From Prostheceraeus crozeri (Eukaryota; Platyhelminthes; Polycladida; Euryleptidae), in assembly GCA_907163375.1 (NCBI GenBank), contig CAJQUW010010359.1, positions 372,001-436,000 of the forward strand: a stretch of 64,000 bases of DNA, written 5' to 3'. The notes below the pieces were generated by a model. It was not told the DNA's origin and did not search any database. It was given only the letters and a program-made list of their open reading frames with translations. Below, piece after piece: positions 22,930 through 34,402 of the stretch. Both the position numbers and the translations under genes were made by a program. Each line of letters starts with the position of its first letter. The first letter of the stretch is position 1.

Positions 22930-23660
22930 TAGTCCGGCAGCTAGAACGAGTTTCTGCAGGGAACGAGGCCGAAAGTGAGACTTTCACAGAATGATGTACA
23001 CCCTATACGTACTACGAATTAGCACGTCTGCCGAGTTCTAGTGAGTTCCTCTTCTTGTCAGACAGGATCAAAGAAAAACACATGTAAATCCAATGGGACG
23101 CAGATTGCAATTTTTGGCTGAAATGAAATTTTATATGTTTTCTCTGATTAAACGAAAAGTGCTAAGCCCAGAGTCATAATGTTTGACATGGATTGCCTTC
23201 AGGTCATTTCCTTTCATGTTCATGCACCCCTGTCTATAAAGCTAAACGCATTTCGATTGGGCGAGCCTCTTAATGTAGGCAAACACAAACATTGTGAGCT
23301 ACTTTATCCACATTCAACCACATTCTCACATACATTGCCGATTAGATGAGTCATAAAAGCACATGTATGTACATCATAGGAAATGACGTGAAGACATTCC
23401 ATGCCAAACATTATAACTCTGGGCTTAGTACTTTTCGTTTAATCAGAGAAAACACATAAAATTTCATTTCAGCCAAAAATTGCAATCTGAGTCCCATTTG
23501 ATTTACATGTGTTTTTCTTTGATCCTGTCTGACAAGAAGAGGAACTCACTAGAACTCGGCAGACGTGCTGATTCGTAGTACGTATAGGGTGTACATCATT
23601 CTGTGAAAGTCTCATTTTCGGACTCGTTCCCTGCAGAAACTCGTTCTGGCTGCCGGACTA
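22930..23660. mobile_element. Foldback element with ~295-bp inverted arms
   Basis: The arms 22930-23224 and 23367-23660 are inverted copies of one another (AGTCCGGCAGCTAGAACGAG at the left tip, AGTCCGGCAGCCAGAACGAG when the right tip is inverted), about 90% or better by eye. A loop of roughly 140 bp separates them. The flanking triplet TCG is present on both sides (22927-22929, 23661-23663). Removing the element and one TCG rejoins the pogo 2 frame (VEPS|SVPVAKK). No coding sequence is present. The family is undetermined. Confidence 0.88.
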
Positions 23661-24473
23661 TCGTCTGTACCAGTCGCAAAGAAATAGCGGGTAGTCAAGA
23701 AAAAGCCTCTGATGACTGAGTCTTCTGAAGTCAAAAAGAAACAGCGGGTAGTCAAGAAGAAGTCTCCGATTGCTAAGTCTTCTGACTTTTGCAAGATTTG
23801 TGAGATTGAGTATATTGTGTCTAAGTGTGAGTGGTACAAGTGTCCAGCATGTGATTCATGGGTATGCGAAAGATGGTTCGGGACAAAATGTTTTTCTTGC
23901 TCATAAATGCATGTAAACTTTCATTTAGCAGCTTAAATGGAGAAAACAATTCTGGATATAATGTGGTTTTTGCATGAGCATTGTTTCTTAATGGGGCTTT
24001 AATGGATGGGCATAACTTAAGCAGATGAAAGGCCTCTAGCTCTTGTACATGTACATGTAGAAGAATATTAATCATCAATAATCAAGGACAAACCAAGTAA
24101 AAACTATCGTATACATATAGGCCTAATCAAAGTCTCTTTTTTGCTATTAGGAGATAAAGCAGTTAAGAGAAAAAGGATAATTAATGTGATAAACTAATTG
24201 ATAAAAATACTTATTTAAAAACTATCAAATGAGGACTTTCACCACAACCTACAGGCACTTTTGCCCCACCGGTGGGGCAAGAGTTCGAATTAGAGGTATT
24301 ATATTTTCAATGAGTCACAGGTCATTTTAAAATATCAAATAGCAGACAATATTTTGTCCGAATAATTGTGATACACATATATTTGTAAATTTACCAATTT
24401 TAATAAATTTTTGGGAGCTATTGGCCGTTTACATGGCCATATATGCTCACGTGCGGACATTTTCCCCACCCTA

Positions 24474-26007
24474 CCCAATATATAGATGAAATGCCTCAAA
24501 ACCTATATTTTAAATTGCAAAATTCGCGTTGAAGTTGCAATTCAATTTTTGTGAACAACATACCATGAGAAACCTGATGTTTCATAGATTAAATTGGCAT
24601 ATGTGTCACTTTCCTACATGGTATTGGTTTTGCCTAGTAGTCCTCACGAAAACAATTGAACGTGATCAATATTGGCTGACAGTGTGATCTTCACGACATC
24701 TTTTTCATAATGCAATGATTTTATGATTCTTTGAATGACAAAAATATACAGTCTGCTTCAAATTGTTGCTAGCACATCTGAAAATTTAGAGGAAAACTTT
24801 AAAATCAAATGATTTCAATTAAAACAAAGTTATAACTTCAATTTGTTGTCCAAGTTCCATTGCACTTGTGAATGAAAAGCACTAAATTTCAACAAGCAGC
24901 AATGTTTTTTCGATTAAATTACAAATTTCCCCTAAAAAGCTTGCCATGCATGGGATTTACATGTAATCTGTCAAATTTGGTGACAGATTTGATTTACTGC
25001 AGAAAAATAAGCTTACAATGATGTAGGCCTACAAAATAATTTGAGTGATATTTTTAAGCAATCAATTTTTTCCTCATTCACGGTAAACCTTAAAAGGCTG
25101 TTGTTGATAACCACTCATATCTTAATAAAGTTATTACACAATTTCCCTTTGCAACCTTATGATTTTGAAATGCTTGTCTGTTTATGATATAGGGCCTATG
25201 CGGATAGGAAACATTTTTCAGACTGTCACATTTGTGGAGTGACATATAATTAATGGAGTGAAGGTGTCTGTAACCTGCAAAAAATACCTCAAGTAATTTG
25301 CAATACATGCTTCGTATTGTCTTGTGTATCATTCAAGCAACAGGAAAAAAATCAGAAGTAACGGTGCGTCAAAAATATGCACGAATTTATATCGCATGAA
25401 AAACTTTAAATATTAAAAGTCGTTGACTGCCTTTAAAAGTCTGTTGAATTGTCATGAAAATAACGTAAAGACATTACTAGAAAATAAAGTCTAAATTTGA
25501 AATGTACCATAAATCACTCCAATGCAAATTTTGAAAATAAATTGCCATGTAAATCATGACAAAGCATTGAAAATTGGAAAAGTTAATGTGTTTTATGACA
25601 ATTTCAAAAGAAAACAATACTTTTTCTAGGGTATAGAGAGGAATCCATAGCAGAGCCTGAACACAACTGCATTATCAACCACGTGGTATCAACAAAGCAA
25701 AACTTGAAATGAGACTAAATTGAAATCTATCATGGAGAATTCAGATGAAAATCGGATAAACAATTATCGATAGCATTGATTTCAACCCATGCTGGTACTG
25801 TCATCCATGATACAATTTTATGATAATTATTTGAACCACAGTTATGTATGCTCTATTAACATAGTACATATGCGGCTAGAAGAAGAAGCATCTGGTAGGC
25901 ACCATGAAAGTGTGTTAGCTTTGCTGACAAACCGTACAAACGCTACCAAATGGAAAGCAATAGAGCATTTGGTAGCAAGCATTTCATCGGTTTGGCAGCG
26001 TACGGTT
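24474..26007. other. No gene recognised
   Basis: The sequence is AT-rich without a credible coding frame. Short frames (25090-25332 minus, 25789-26031 plus) lack domains. It ends at the left border of the hAT-like MITE copy B. Confidence 0.5.
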
Positions 26008-26667
26008 CATAGAGTAGGGATATATAGGTAGTGTCGACTCAAAAAAGTATCTGTATACAGTGAAAATTTTTTATGAAAATATTCAGTTTTTTGCGGAGAT
26101 TACGTTCCCGTTGTCCAAAACATTATTTGAGCAGTTCTGAAAACAGGTCAAAATTTTGTCAATTTATATACTACCGAGATGACTCCTCTATGTAAGTAGC
26201 ATGAAACAAGTTCGATATCAAAATGAATGAATATTTGCTAATAAGCATCCTAAATAAGCGGAAATTAAGCCGATTATCAAGGGAAATTCATGATACCTTT
26301 TATAATAGAAGTCTTCATGAAAAAGTTGACATCTTATTGTGTTTTCTTGGCTGAAATGTCATGCTTCTAATTCATGAAAGCAATAGTAGGTCATCGAGTT
26401 GCCAATTTAAGAAATACATGTATTACCTCTCCAAGACTGTCATGACACGGGCAATCTGTAAAATAATATCATTTCCTTCTGCTCTGCTATCATGATCAGT
26501 CAATTCCGTTGTAATTTCCTCTAAACTGCATAAATGTGTATATCTCACATTTTGAAACAATTCCGACTGTATCTCCTTTGAGTTCATTTAATAAAATCGA
26601 AAGTGTATACACTTTTGGGATTTAATAAATGCGGAGTTACCACTCTACCTAATTTACTTACTCTATG
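26008..26667. mobile_element. hAT-like MITE, copy B
   Basis: This 660-bp sequence is nearly identical to 3767-4435, in the same orientation, with the same CATAGAGTAGGGATATA start and TACTCTATG end. Differences include a loss of two bases (GGTAGTGTCG against GGTAGAGTGTCG) and a five-base loss (TGTATCTCC against TGTAGGCTATCTCC). The outside 8-mers (GTACGGTT and ACTTTGTC) do not match, so no target duplication is visible here. Confidence 0.85.
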
Positions 26668-27278
26668 ACTTTGTCTCATTCTTAACTCTGCATTCTGAGT
26701 TAAACGGGACACCTCTAAATAAAATCAATATGCAAGTTTAATATTTGGCCGAACTACATCTTTAAGGTTAAATCACGTTAACTTGAGCACTGAGCAAGAA
26801 TCGGTCTGGCATCTGACAGTGTAAGTGTGCAAAGTGCCCATAATGCAGGTGCACATATTAAGTGTAGCTTCATGTGCCATAGAAATGCCGTACACCAACA
26901 AATTATTCCTCGAACGGTGCTGTAGGCTCGTAAGCCTGAAATCACAATACAATGTTTTGTTTTTGGAACAGGTTTTGAATGTTCTTGTGGTAGGTCTAAG
27001 AAGGATTTTATGTTTAGTTTGAATGTCTTTGATGTATCATGATTGCATACATTTGATAAATATCAATCAGAGCTTCAATGACGCTAATCACAAAATAGTA
27101 TGCAAGTACAATAGTAATATCACACTCTCAGCATTCGCGACACATGGCATATGATGTGATCATGTCACAGTATCACAAAAGTGTGTGCAGATCATTTACG
27201 ACTTATAAAACCTTGTACTGCTAATATCGCTTCATTAGCCTACCAAATGAAACTACTTATAAACTCAGGTTTAGCCTA
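26668..27278. other. No gene recognised
   Basis: This is spacer between two MITEs. The frame at 26825-27022 has no recognisable domain. Confidence 0.5.
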
Positions 27279-28279
27279 CACTGTAAATCGCTGGATACGA
27301 AAATTACATACAAACACATACCAAGTTTACATACAATTTGAAACCAACATTTGATTCGAGATTCTGGTATATATAAAGAAATCTGGTATGTTTTTCATAC
27401 GAATGGCCATTTACTTTCGTATGTGATTGGTATGTAAACGATACGAACTATGCTAACTGTGATTGGCTGTTTTACGTTGAAATACGAATTCTTGGTATGT
27501 TTTATATACGAGACCCGATGCAAATTGGTATGTGTTTCGTATGTCTTTCGTATGAATAGCTTCATGTCATATGGCAAAAAATATGTTATACTACATACTA
27601 CTTACAAATAACTTTTTCCAGTAATACCAGCCGTGAATATTTCTTTGTGAAAGTGTGGTATTCAACTAAATTAGATTTCTTGTGGAATTAAAGCCACATG
27701 TCATCTTTGCAACTTGTCTTATAGCATTCACAAGACTATTAGACTATCATTAGCTCATTTCCTTGAACTAAACTGATAAACATCATTTCAATATAACGAT
27801 AACTTTTCAGCAACCATGTTGACTTATATATCTCAAACATAACTATTTTTGCGTTCATGAATTATAATGTGTCTTTAGTTTGGATTGATAATATGCTTAG
27901 TTCCAAAATTACCTAATGCATAATTGTTGATGGTTGAATACTTATTGATTATTTATGAAATGCCTCGGACTTACACCTATTAAAATCGAATTCAGTATTG
28001 TTAGTTTGACTATAAAATGTCATTATCTCACTACTTACAAAACAGTAGTAGCATTAGTGTGATCTTTATTGACAAAAAGCCTTAAATCAACATACTTTGG
28101 ACATGATTGATGCTTTCTTTTAACATTGTGCTGGTACGGCTTTAGTATGTAAAGCATACCACACTTGAAATGACATGCGAAAAGCATACAAATATATACC
28201 AAGATCATACAGAAATATACCAAAAAAATATTTTGGTATGCATCCTTCGTATGTGATCGGTATTGAGCGATTTACAGTG
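27279..28279 (-). mobile_element. 1-kb MITE (CACTGTAAATCGCT ends), copy 2
   Basis: This is a 1001-bp inverted copy of 20779-21773, with the same ends and TA on both sides (27277-27278 and 28280-28281). The internal 60-codon frame (27395-27577, minus) is identical at protein level to that of copy 1, so both copies are young or recently mobilised. No autonomous partner with these ends is visible in the window. Confidence 0.92.
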
Positions 28280-28281
28280 TA

Positions 28282-29353
28282 GTCATTATCACACCATGAA
28301 AAATTTGTAATTGTTGTGCTAACGAGTAACCATTTATTTTTAATGACTAAGCCATGTTCCTCTCAAGGATTCTAAACATCTTTTCTAAAAAGATGGTATG
28401 AAAGACACGTTTAAAAGAATTTGAAAAGCAAGACATGTATTTGGTGCCTTCAAAATAGACAAGTCTGGCATGAAATTAAGATGAATTCAGTGATAACAGT
28501 GTTCGGCAATGGGAAATATCACCTTACGGGAGAAAGAGCTGAAAGCTTATGAAGACCCCTTCAGATGGAGGGTTCATATCTGATGATGAAACCTACTTTC
28601 CAAGTGACAGCATCAGTCCAAATCGATTACAATGAACATGTGCTCTCTATACATATAGCCTTGCAACAAACATGTGGAAATGATTTCCATTCCACATCAA
28701 AATATAAGCCCATTTATGAAAGTGTACTCGACTAATAGTTTTGCACTTTTTGTTCGATAGAGGCATTGCAGTGATACATAGGGGGACACAATGAAAATTC
28801 TTACCAAGTCTGAATAAGATTCGCATACATTTCTTATCAAGTCTCAATAAGTCTTATTCGTGCTAAGTTTGATTTTACGAATCTTTGATGAAAATTCAAT
28901 ATTATGTCTTTGATATTCTAAAATCCGGATAAGGAAAAATGCTATAAATCCTGAATGCATTCTGTATCTGAATTTGAATAATTTCTTTGTCCTCAAAAAA
29001 ATTTGCAGCAGAGAAGATAAAGACGATTTTAAAAGACGATCAGCAAGATTTAGCTCGATTTACCGGGGCATAAAATAGAAAGGTGTCATCAGTCGAACAA
29101 TTCAAGTAATATAGTTCCTAAGGAGCTGGTGACGCCTATATAGGGCTCCTCAGTCGGCTCAGAATGGCCTAACAATGGCCCAAAGCTAGATCTAATGACT
29201 GAATAAGCTGAAAGACTGCACAGCAGGCTGTTCTCCGTTTATTCGTATATTCGCACTGGCTTTGCTTGCCGTGCGACTGATAATCTAAAAGATAGCAGAA
29301 TGCCAGTTCGCCTGGACATAGAACAGAAAGATGTCTTGAGATTTCAACAATTT
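28282..29353. other. No gene recognised
   Basis: There is no extended frame and no repeats apart from short AAGTCT(G/C)AATAAG words at 28800-28860. The stretch ends at the left border of the CACTA-like element. Confidence 0.5.
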
Positions 29354-29770
29354 CCCGAGAAAAAAAACTTTATAAACTTAATAGGAGATCAAATAATACC
29401 GAAATAACCTACTGGGATCCTTAACAATACCACACAAACTTATGAAGTCAAGAAATACCGAGTAAACTTATTAGGATTAATCAGTATCCCAGTAGGTTTA
29501 ATGGGATTGATAAAGTGTGTCCTACTAAGTTTATTAGGCAGTTGTAAAAGCAAATCAACTTGATGGGACACTACATGGACGTTCATCAGGTAGTTGTGAA
29601 AACAGAAAAACTTAATGGAATGCTACCTGGAAGTCCAGCTGAACCTGTAAAACTGCTCTTTTCGGACATTCTATGCACATACTTAAATCAGTGAAGTTTT
29701 TGGGACTTCTATGCAGTGCAGTTACAGCACTACACTTACAGCATATTTTCAGCGCTTTTGACGTTTTGCC

Positions 29771-30002
29771 TATATGAGCGTTGCTGCTCGGTTGCTTCTA
29801 CGTAGCAAATGCGTCGTGGATACGTAGCAGTCGGTTGCTGCTCGGTTGCTTCCACGTAGCAAATATACGTTGCGGATACGTAGCAGTCGGTAGCTGCTCG
29901 GTTGCCTCTACGTAGCAAATAAACGTTGAGGATACGTAGCAGTCGGTATAGCTGCTCGGTTGCTTCTACGTAGCACACATGCGTTGTGTTTACGTAGCAG
30001 TA
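29771..30002. repeat. Minisatellite, four ~56-bp TACGTAGC units
   Basis: There are four units of 54-58 bp. Each begins GCTGCTCGGTTGC, continues with CTACGTAGCA (or CCACGTAGCA) and ends in TACGTAGCAGTCGGT. Each unit is itself an imperfect inverted repeat around TACGTA. It lies in the left part of the CACTA-like element. Open frames across it are by-products of the repeat. Confidence 0.9.
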
Positions 30003-30023
30003 AAAAAAATAATAAACCTCCCA

Positions 30024-30312
30024 TCGATTTCTCTTTTCCTCTTCCTCCTCTCTTTCTCTGCTTCCTCCTCTCTCCATCCTCTTTCATCCATCTCTCTCTT
30101 TTCTTCCTCCTCTCTCCATCCTCTTTCATCCATCTCTCTCTCTCTTCTTCTTCATCAACTTGTTCACTTGCTATTCCACTTCTTTTCCTTCGTATCTCCT
30201 CATATCTCTCTCATTTTCTCCTTTCCTTTCTCTCTTTCTCTTCTCTGTTATTTTCCACTTTATCTTCTTCATATTTCTTTCTCTCTCCTTTTCTCCTTGT
30301 TCGATCCCGTCG
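30024..30312. repeat. Pyrimidine-rich low-complexity tract
   Basis: The stretch is almost entirely C and T on the plus strand (CTCTTTCTCTGCTTCCTCC and similar). It contains a duplicated CCTCTCTCCATCCTCTTTCATC block. All three plus-strand frames stay open, which gives spurious Leu/Ser/Phe-rich proteins. It is probably polypurine/polypyrimidine microsatellite-derived. Confidence 0.9.
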
Positions 30313-30375
30313 CTCTTCTCATTCCTATCTATGCATTTAGATATATTTGATGCATCAAAGGCATTATTGCTATAG

Positions 30376-33300
30376 TCTCTTTCACGCGACAGTATTTTTA
30401 TGCATAGGAAAAACTGTCACACCATCTCACAAGATTGAAATCCGCATTTCACAATTGTGTCTTCAAATGAAATGATCTTTTGAGTGCTCGCTAGTTTTTA
30501 AGTCTTAAGTTTAAAAAGCTTTTAAAGTTAAAGAAAACTTTTAAGTTTTTTTCTCTCCGCTCTAATTTTGTGACGATGACACCTTGTATGACAACCTAGT
30601 AACCAATTATATAGTAAATTCAGTTTGCTTTTAGCAGCATGCTATGCATCTGAATCTGCAGAAGTGATGTGATTTTGAAAGCTTTACCACAGTCAAGTTC
30701 CGTTGCGCAATCTCCCTGCCCTTCTCGCATTAGCAGACACATTCCATCGCTATCCATCCTTCGGCCGCATTCGTCTTTGTCCGGCTTCGCCTGCCGACAG
30801 CTACAGAAACAGGTGGATCGATGATGCGCTGACGCGTCTCGCGTGCAGCCATAGACAAGCGTGCAGCGGGCATTAAATTCATGGCATCGCGAAGCTGAGT
30901 AATGATGATGTTACGTCAAATATAGCAGTGTGGACTTTAACAACGTACGCCATTGCTGCTACATCCTTCATCCGTGTACAGAGATCACTTCTCAGTGTTG
31001 TCTTTTTCATCGGGCACAATATCAGATTGAGTGACACATGAATTAAATAATACAACCTTCGCCGTGGTGAAGAATTCCTCGAACGAAAGCAACTTTTCAT
31101 CCGCGATAGATTTACATGTACGAAAATTGATATAATTATCCAGTAAAAATCGAAATCAGCAGAGCAGAACTTCTTGTGAATGAAGCAATCAAAACATATT
31201 TGATCTCCATAGACAATATGACTTGTTGCTATTTTCCAACTGCGTGTTTCGATCTCAATGCTTCTCATATTTCTGTGTCGATTACTTTCGTCGCAACATG
31301 TAAGTATCAGCATGCAAATTCCTATTTTAATATGTAATTAAATGAAATAAGAGCTTTATGTATATAAGTGGTGTACAAAAGAATTCATTCAGACGCTAAC
31401 AATCGAAACACTAGAATTATTGTGGCTATCGGAAAATTCAAGTTGATGTAATTTGAATCAGCTCGATATATTTCAATGGCTCACTGCTATCCTCTTCAGG
31501 AGCAGAAGATATGTAGGCTATACTATACAAGAATATTTGCTATGATAGTTATTCAAAATACACAAAGAAATCATAAATCACGCATTAACACTATCACTTT
31601 GAATCACTACCATTCTCGTAATCCTTTGCTCCTGAAGATAATAGCTCTGAACTTTTGAAATCTGGCTGATGTAAATTAACTCAACTTGACTTTTCCGAAA
31701 ACTACAGCAGTATAGGGCCGAACCACATAGAATGATTAATTTAGGTATAGTATGAATTTCTTCTTTTGTAATTCAGTTCTGTGATCAAGAATTTGGGAAA
31801 ACGCATTGTCTAGTGCATTACTAATGTGAAAAGTTGTGATGTAGTGGCTTTGCACTATAAACCAAAATCAGTGATAAAGTGGAATTTTTGAAATGATTAA
31901 GTTTCTTTTCATATAGGGATAGGCCTATAAAATACTGATGGTTAAGCCCACTGCATTCTCTACTATATATCGTGATATTGACAAATAAACTGACAATTGA
32001 TATGCTATTTTACATTTGTCAATAGGCTATGATTGACCTATATCAGTTTTACATGTATTTTCATTCAGGCATAATTATATGCATGCAGTAATGCTCATAA
32101 TTAATTTTAAAACATAAAAATTAGTGTTTTGCATATGATGTTGAAGGCTAGGAGCAAGAGGCAATTCAATTTTCTTGGCATTGTGCTAAAAAACAAGCGG
32201 TCACTCCCTCTTCTATATTGCCTTCATAAAAGTTATATGTAAAAAATTAAATTAGTATAAAAACACCGGCGCATCGTGTCACAGACACATCAAAAAGTGT
32301 CCTCTATCCACCTGTTGATGTCTATGACACGAAGCGCCGTGGTTTTTACCTACTCAAATTTTATTGTACATTACTTTATGAAGGCAAATATAAAGAAGGA
32401 GTGACCCGCTTGTTTTTAGCACAATGCCAAGAAAAATTGTTTTACATATTTTTACATAGAATAATGTCGAATAATCGATCATATCACATATGTTATGTTG
32501 CCATTTCAGGTTGACCAATTCGTGTGAGAATATCTTCGAACCAGCATCCACATGTGCTTGACCATCGAGTTCATCAGGCGACTGTTTCCGGACTAGGAAA
32601 ATCTAGAGCTAATAAGTAAGTAAGAAAAGGCTTTCGGCTAGCTGTCTTAATTTTCGTAACTTGAATTTCATGTATAATATTAGCCTTTGTCCACCCTTTC
32701 TTCTGGATCATTCGATAATTTTACATTATTATTCAATGATGTAGGCATACATAAAGTCGGCTTCAAGTGTGCGAAGGAAGTGATGATGCATGAGACCCGC
32801 AATCAACCATATTTTAAATGAAAGTACTCTACAATTGAATAGTGTTTTCATAATGTTGTCTCATTTCTCTTCAATTGCAATTATGAAGTATTTTGTAGTA
32901 TTTCTGTCATAACATGCAAGCTAGAGATGCATGCCGGCATTCTTTATTGTTTATATGACTTTTTTTATTATGAAATAACTTGATAAAACTTTTCATTTGC
33001 TCTTCGGTTAAAACTTAATTGAGTAAAATATTTCATGCAATCCTAGTGTAGGCCTTTATTCGGTTTTTCATTGTTTGACTGTAATGTGTTAGTGATTTTT
33101 TGTCTCTCTCGTTAAAGAATCTCGAAACGTTGATTCAAAAATCTCTTAATTTATTTTATTCCTGTGAAAGCTAGAGGCAATTTCAAAAATAATTAAGATC
33201 ATCAATTGATTAATTGAAGTTGATCAATTGAAGTGATACATATTCATTGAGGTTTAAAAAATTTACTGAATTCTGAAGCAATCTTAAATGTTTCTGTTCA

Positions 33301-34402
33301 ATTCTTTTATGTCGATTTGGTGTTAATTGAAAGAGATGTAAACAATAGCCTTTTGTCAAACATCATACCGTAAAGCAAAACACAAGTAGGCGTAACTGAA
33401 TGATGGTAAAACATATAGGGCCTATAAGTTGCAATTATATATAAATTTGTAGCATAAAAACAAATTCAAAAGTGACAGAAATTTAAATTGAGTTAATGAA
33501 AGAAATCTCATTGTTATCCATATTACTGTCAGTGTATAATCACTTAATTATCATCCCAACTCTTTAATGATGTATAATTTTTATATAAATCAGCAATGAA
33601 GTATGGAAGACTTTTTGAGCGCATGGTAGCCTACATACTCAACATACTTGATTCTATATCAAGCTCTTCCGAAAATTTGGCACAGTGATATCAGACACTA
33701 TTCAAAATTTAGACCAAGTGTAGCTTCCTGTACGAGTTTCCCCCTTTTGACGAGCACACTTGGTAAAATGGGTAAAAATCAGTGATGTGACTTCGATTAG
33801 ATTTTAATCGAGGTCGAGGTTGTTCTCGATATAAGTTACAAAATTTTGATTGACTTTGGCACCGGGCACTTGAATGAAAGGAAAACGAAGACATTTGTGT
33901 TCATCAAGTTATTGATCACATTGTGTCAACACATTGAAAATCTGATTATTATCTATGATAGTTTTATTTGGTCAATTACTACATCATGGTATGCCTGTGT
34001 GAAAACAAAAATATGCTTTATACTAACAATTGCAGTTAAAAGATGACAATTTTTAACGGACACGCTCAAAGCGTTATTCAATACATAAAATCGTTACAAA
34101 ACAATTTTGCAAAGACACAAAATTCATTGAAATCATCTAATGGTAATTCATGAAGAGGGCACACATGCAACACCTGGGTCAGGGCAGGTGTTGTATCTGC
34201 AACACCCTTGTCGGCGTCCCTGATTATCAGTCAATTATTTCTTTATATTAGCCTATTTGAGTACATGTTGGCGTTTGTTAATTCGGTCCGAATTTATACT
34301 CTCGATCCCCATCTTAGGGCCTGTTTTGCGTGAGAGCACTGCTCCTGACCTAGAATGGTCAATTAACTTTGTTATATTAATGCTATGATATCAACTTTTC
34401 AG
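30376..34402. other. Interior of CACTA-like element, no exon identified
   Basis: About 4 kb between the pyrimidine tract and the recognised transposase exons. It should contain the N-terminal exons if the element is complete, but I could not define any. The 144-codon minus-strand frame at 30879-31313 shows no domain. The only definite structure is the inverted-repeat MITE at 32163-32442. Confidence 0.45.
32163..32442. mobile_element. 280-bp palindromic MITE
   Basis: The arm beginning CAATTCAATTTTCTTGGCATTG, with AAACAAGCGGTCACTCC further in, is mirrored by the right arm: GGAGTGACCCGCTTGTTTTTAG, then CACAATGCCAAGAAAAATTG. The inner part also pairs (GGCGCATCGTGTCA with TGACACGAAGCGCC). Nearly the whole element could fold into one hairpin. 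It has no coding capacity. It sits inside the CACTA-like element. Confidence 0.85.

Larger units (their letters stand above)
20093..23906 (+). pseudogene. pogo/Tigger transposase 2, spliced and interrupted
   Basis: The ATG at 20093 opens a 51-codon first exon carrying the basic helix-turn-helix (DKTLRNYLRR). Its donor is AGG|GTAAGT at 20246 and the acceptor TTTCAG ends at 20586. A leader intron probably precedes it (19504-20087). The second exon runs to HPFDKNSRL, is cut by the 995-bp MITE, and resumes with VGVEWARSFLKR. The core has IFNMDETG, LLILDNHISH and LPPHSSHHTQPLDKCFFGPF. A frameshift lies near 22500. A second insertion at 22930 splits the tail. The last part (about 23790-23906) is a degraded cysteine finger, CKICEIEY ... 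CPACDSW, equivalent to the PHD-like finger of pogo 1. It is not functional. Confidence 0.88.
19330..24471 (+). mobile_element. pogo/Tigger element 2, with two nested insertions
   Basis: The left end, GGGGAGTGCAAAAGTCCG, at 19330 and the right end (inverse of GGGTGGGGAAAATGTCCGCA, ending 24471) are imperfect inverted repeats. Both are flanked by TA (19328-19329, 24472-24473). Internal relatives of the terminal word lie at about 19705 (GGGGCAAATGTACCC), about 19750 (GGACTTATGCCCC) and as a hairpin at 24250-24275 (TTGCCCCACCGGTGGGGCAA). The gene inside is related to that of pogo 1, but the ends differ. Two later elements sit inside it: 20779-21773 and 22930-23660. Confidence 0.85.

Noticed and set aside
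29736-30129. Minus-strand frames of 113 and 73 codons
   Set aside because: They translate the TACGTA minisatellite and the adjoining purine tract; composition is that of the repeat.
29960-30375. Three overlapping Leu/Ser-rich plus-strand frames
   Set aside because: Pyrimidine tracts lack stop codons in all frames; no signal of a real protein.
30879-31313. 144-codon minus-strand frame
   Set aside because: No recognisable domain, odd composition, and antisense to the CACTA-like element that should occupy this DNA.
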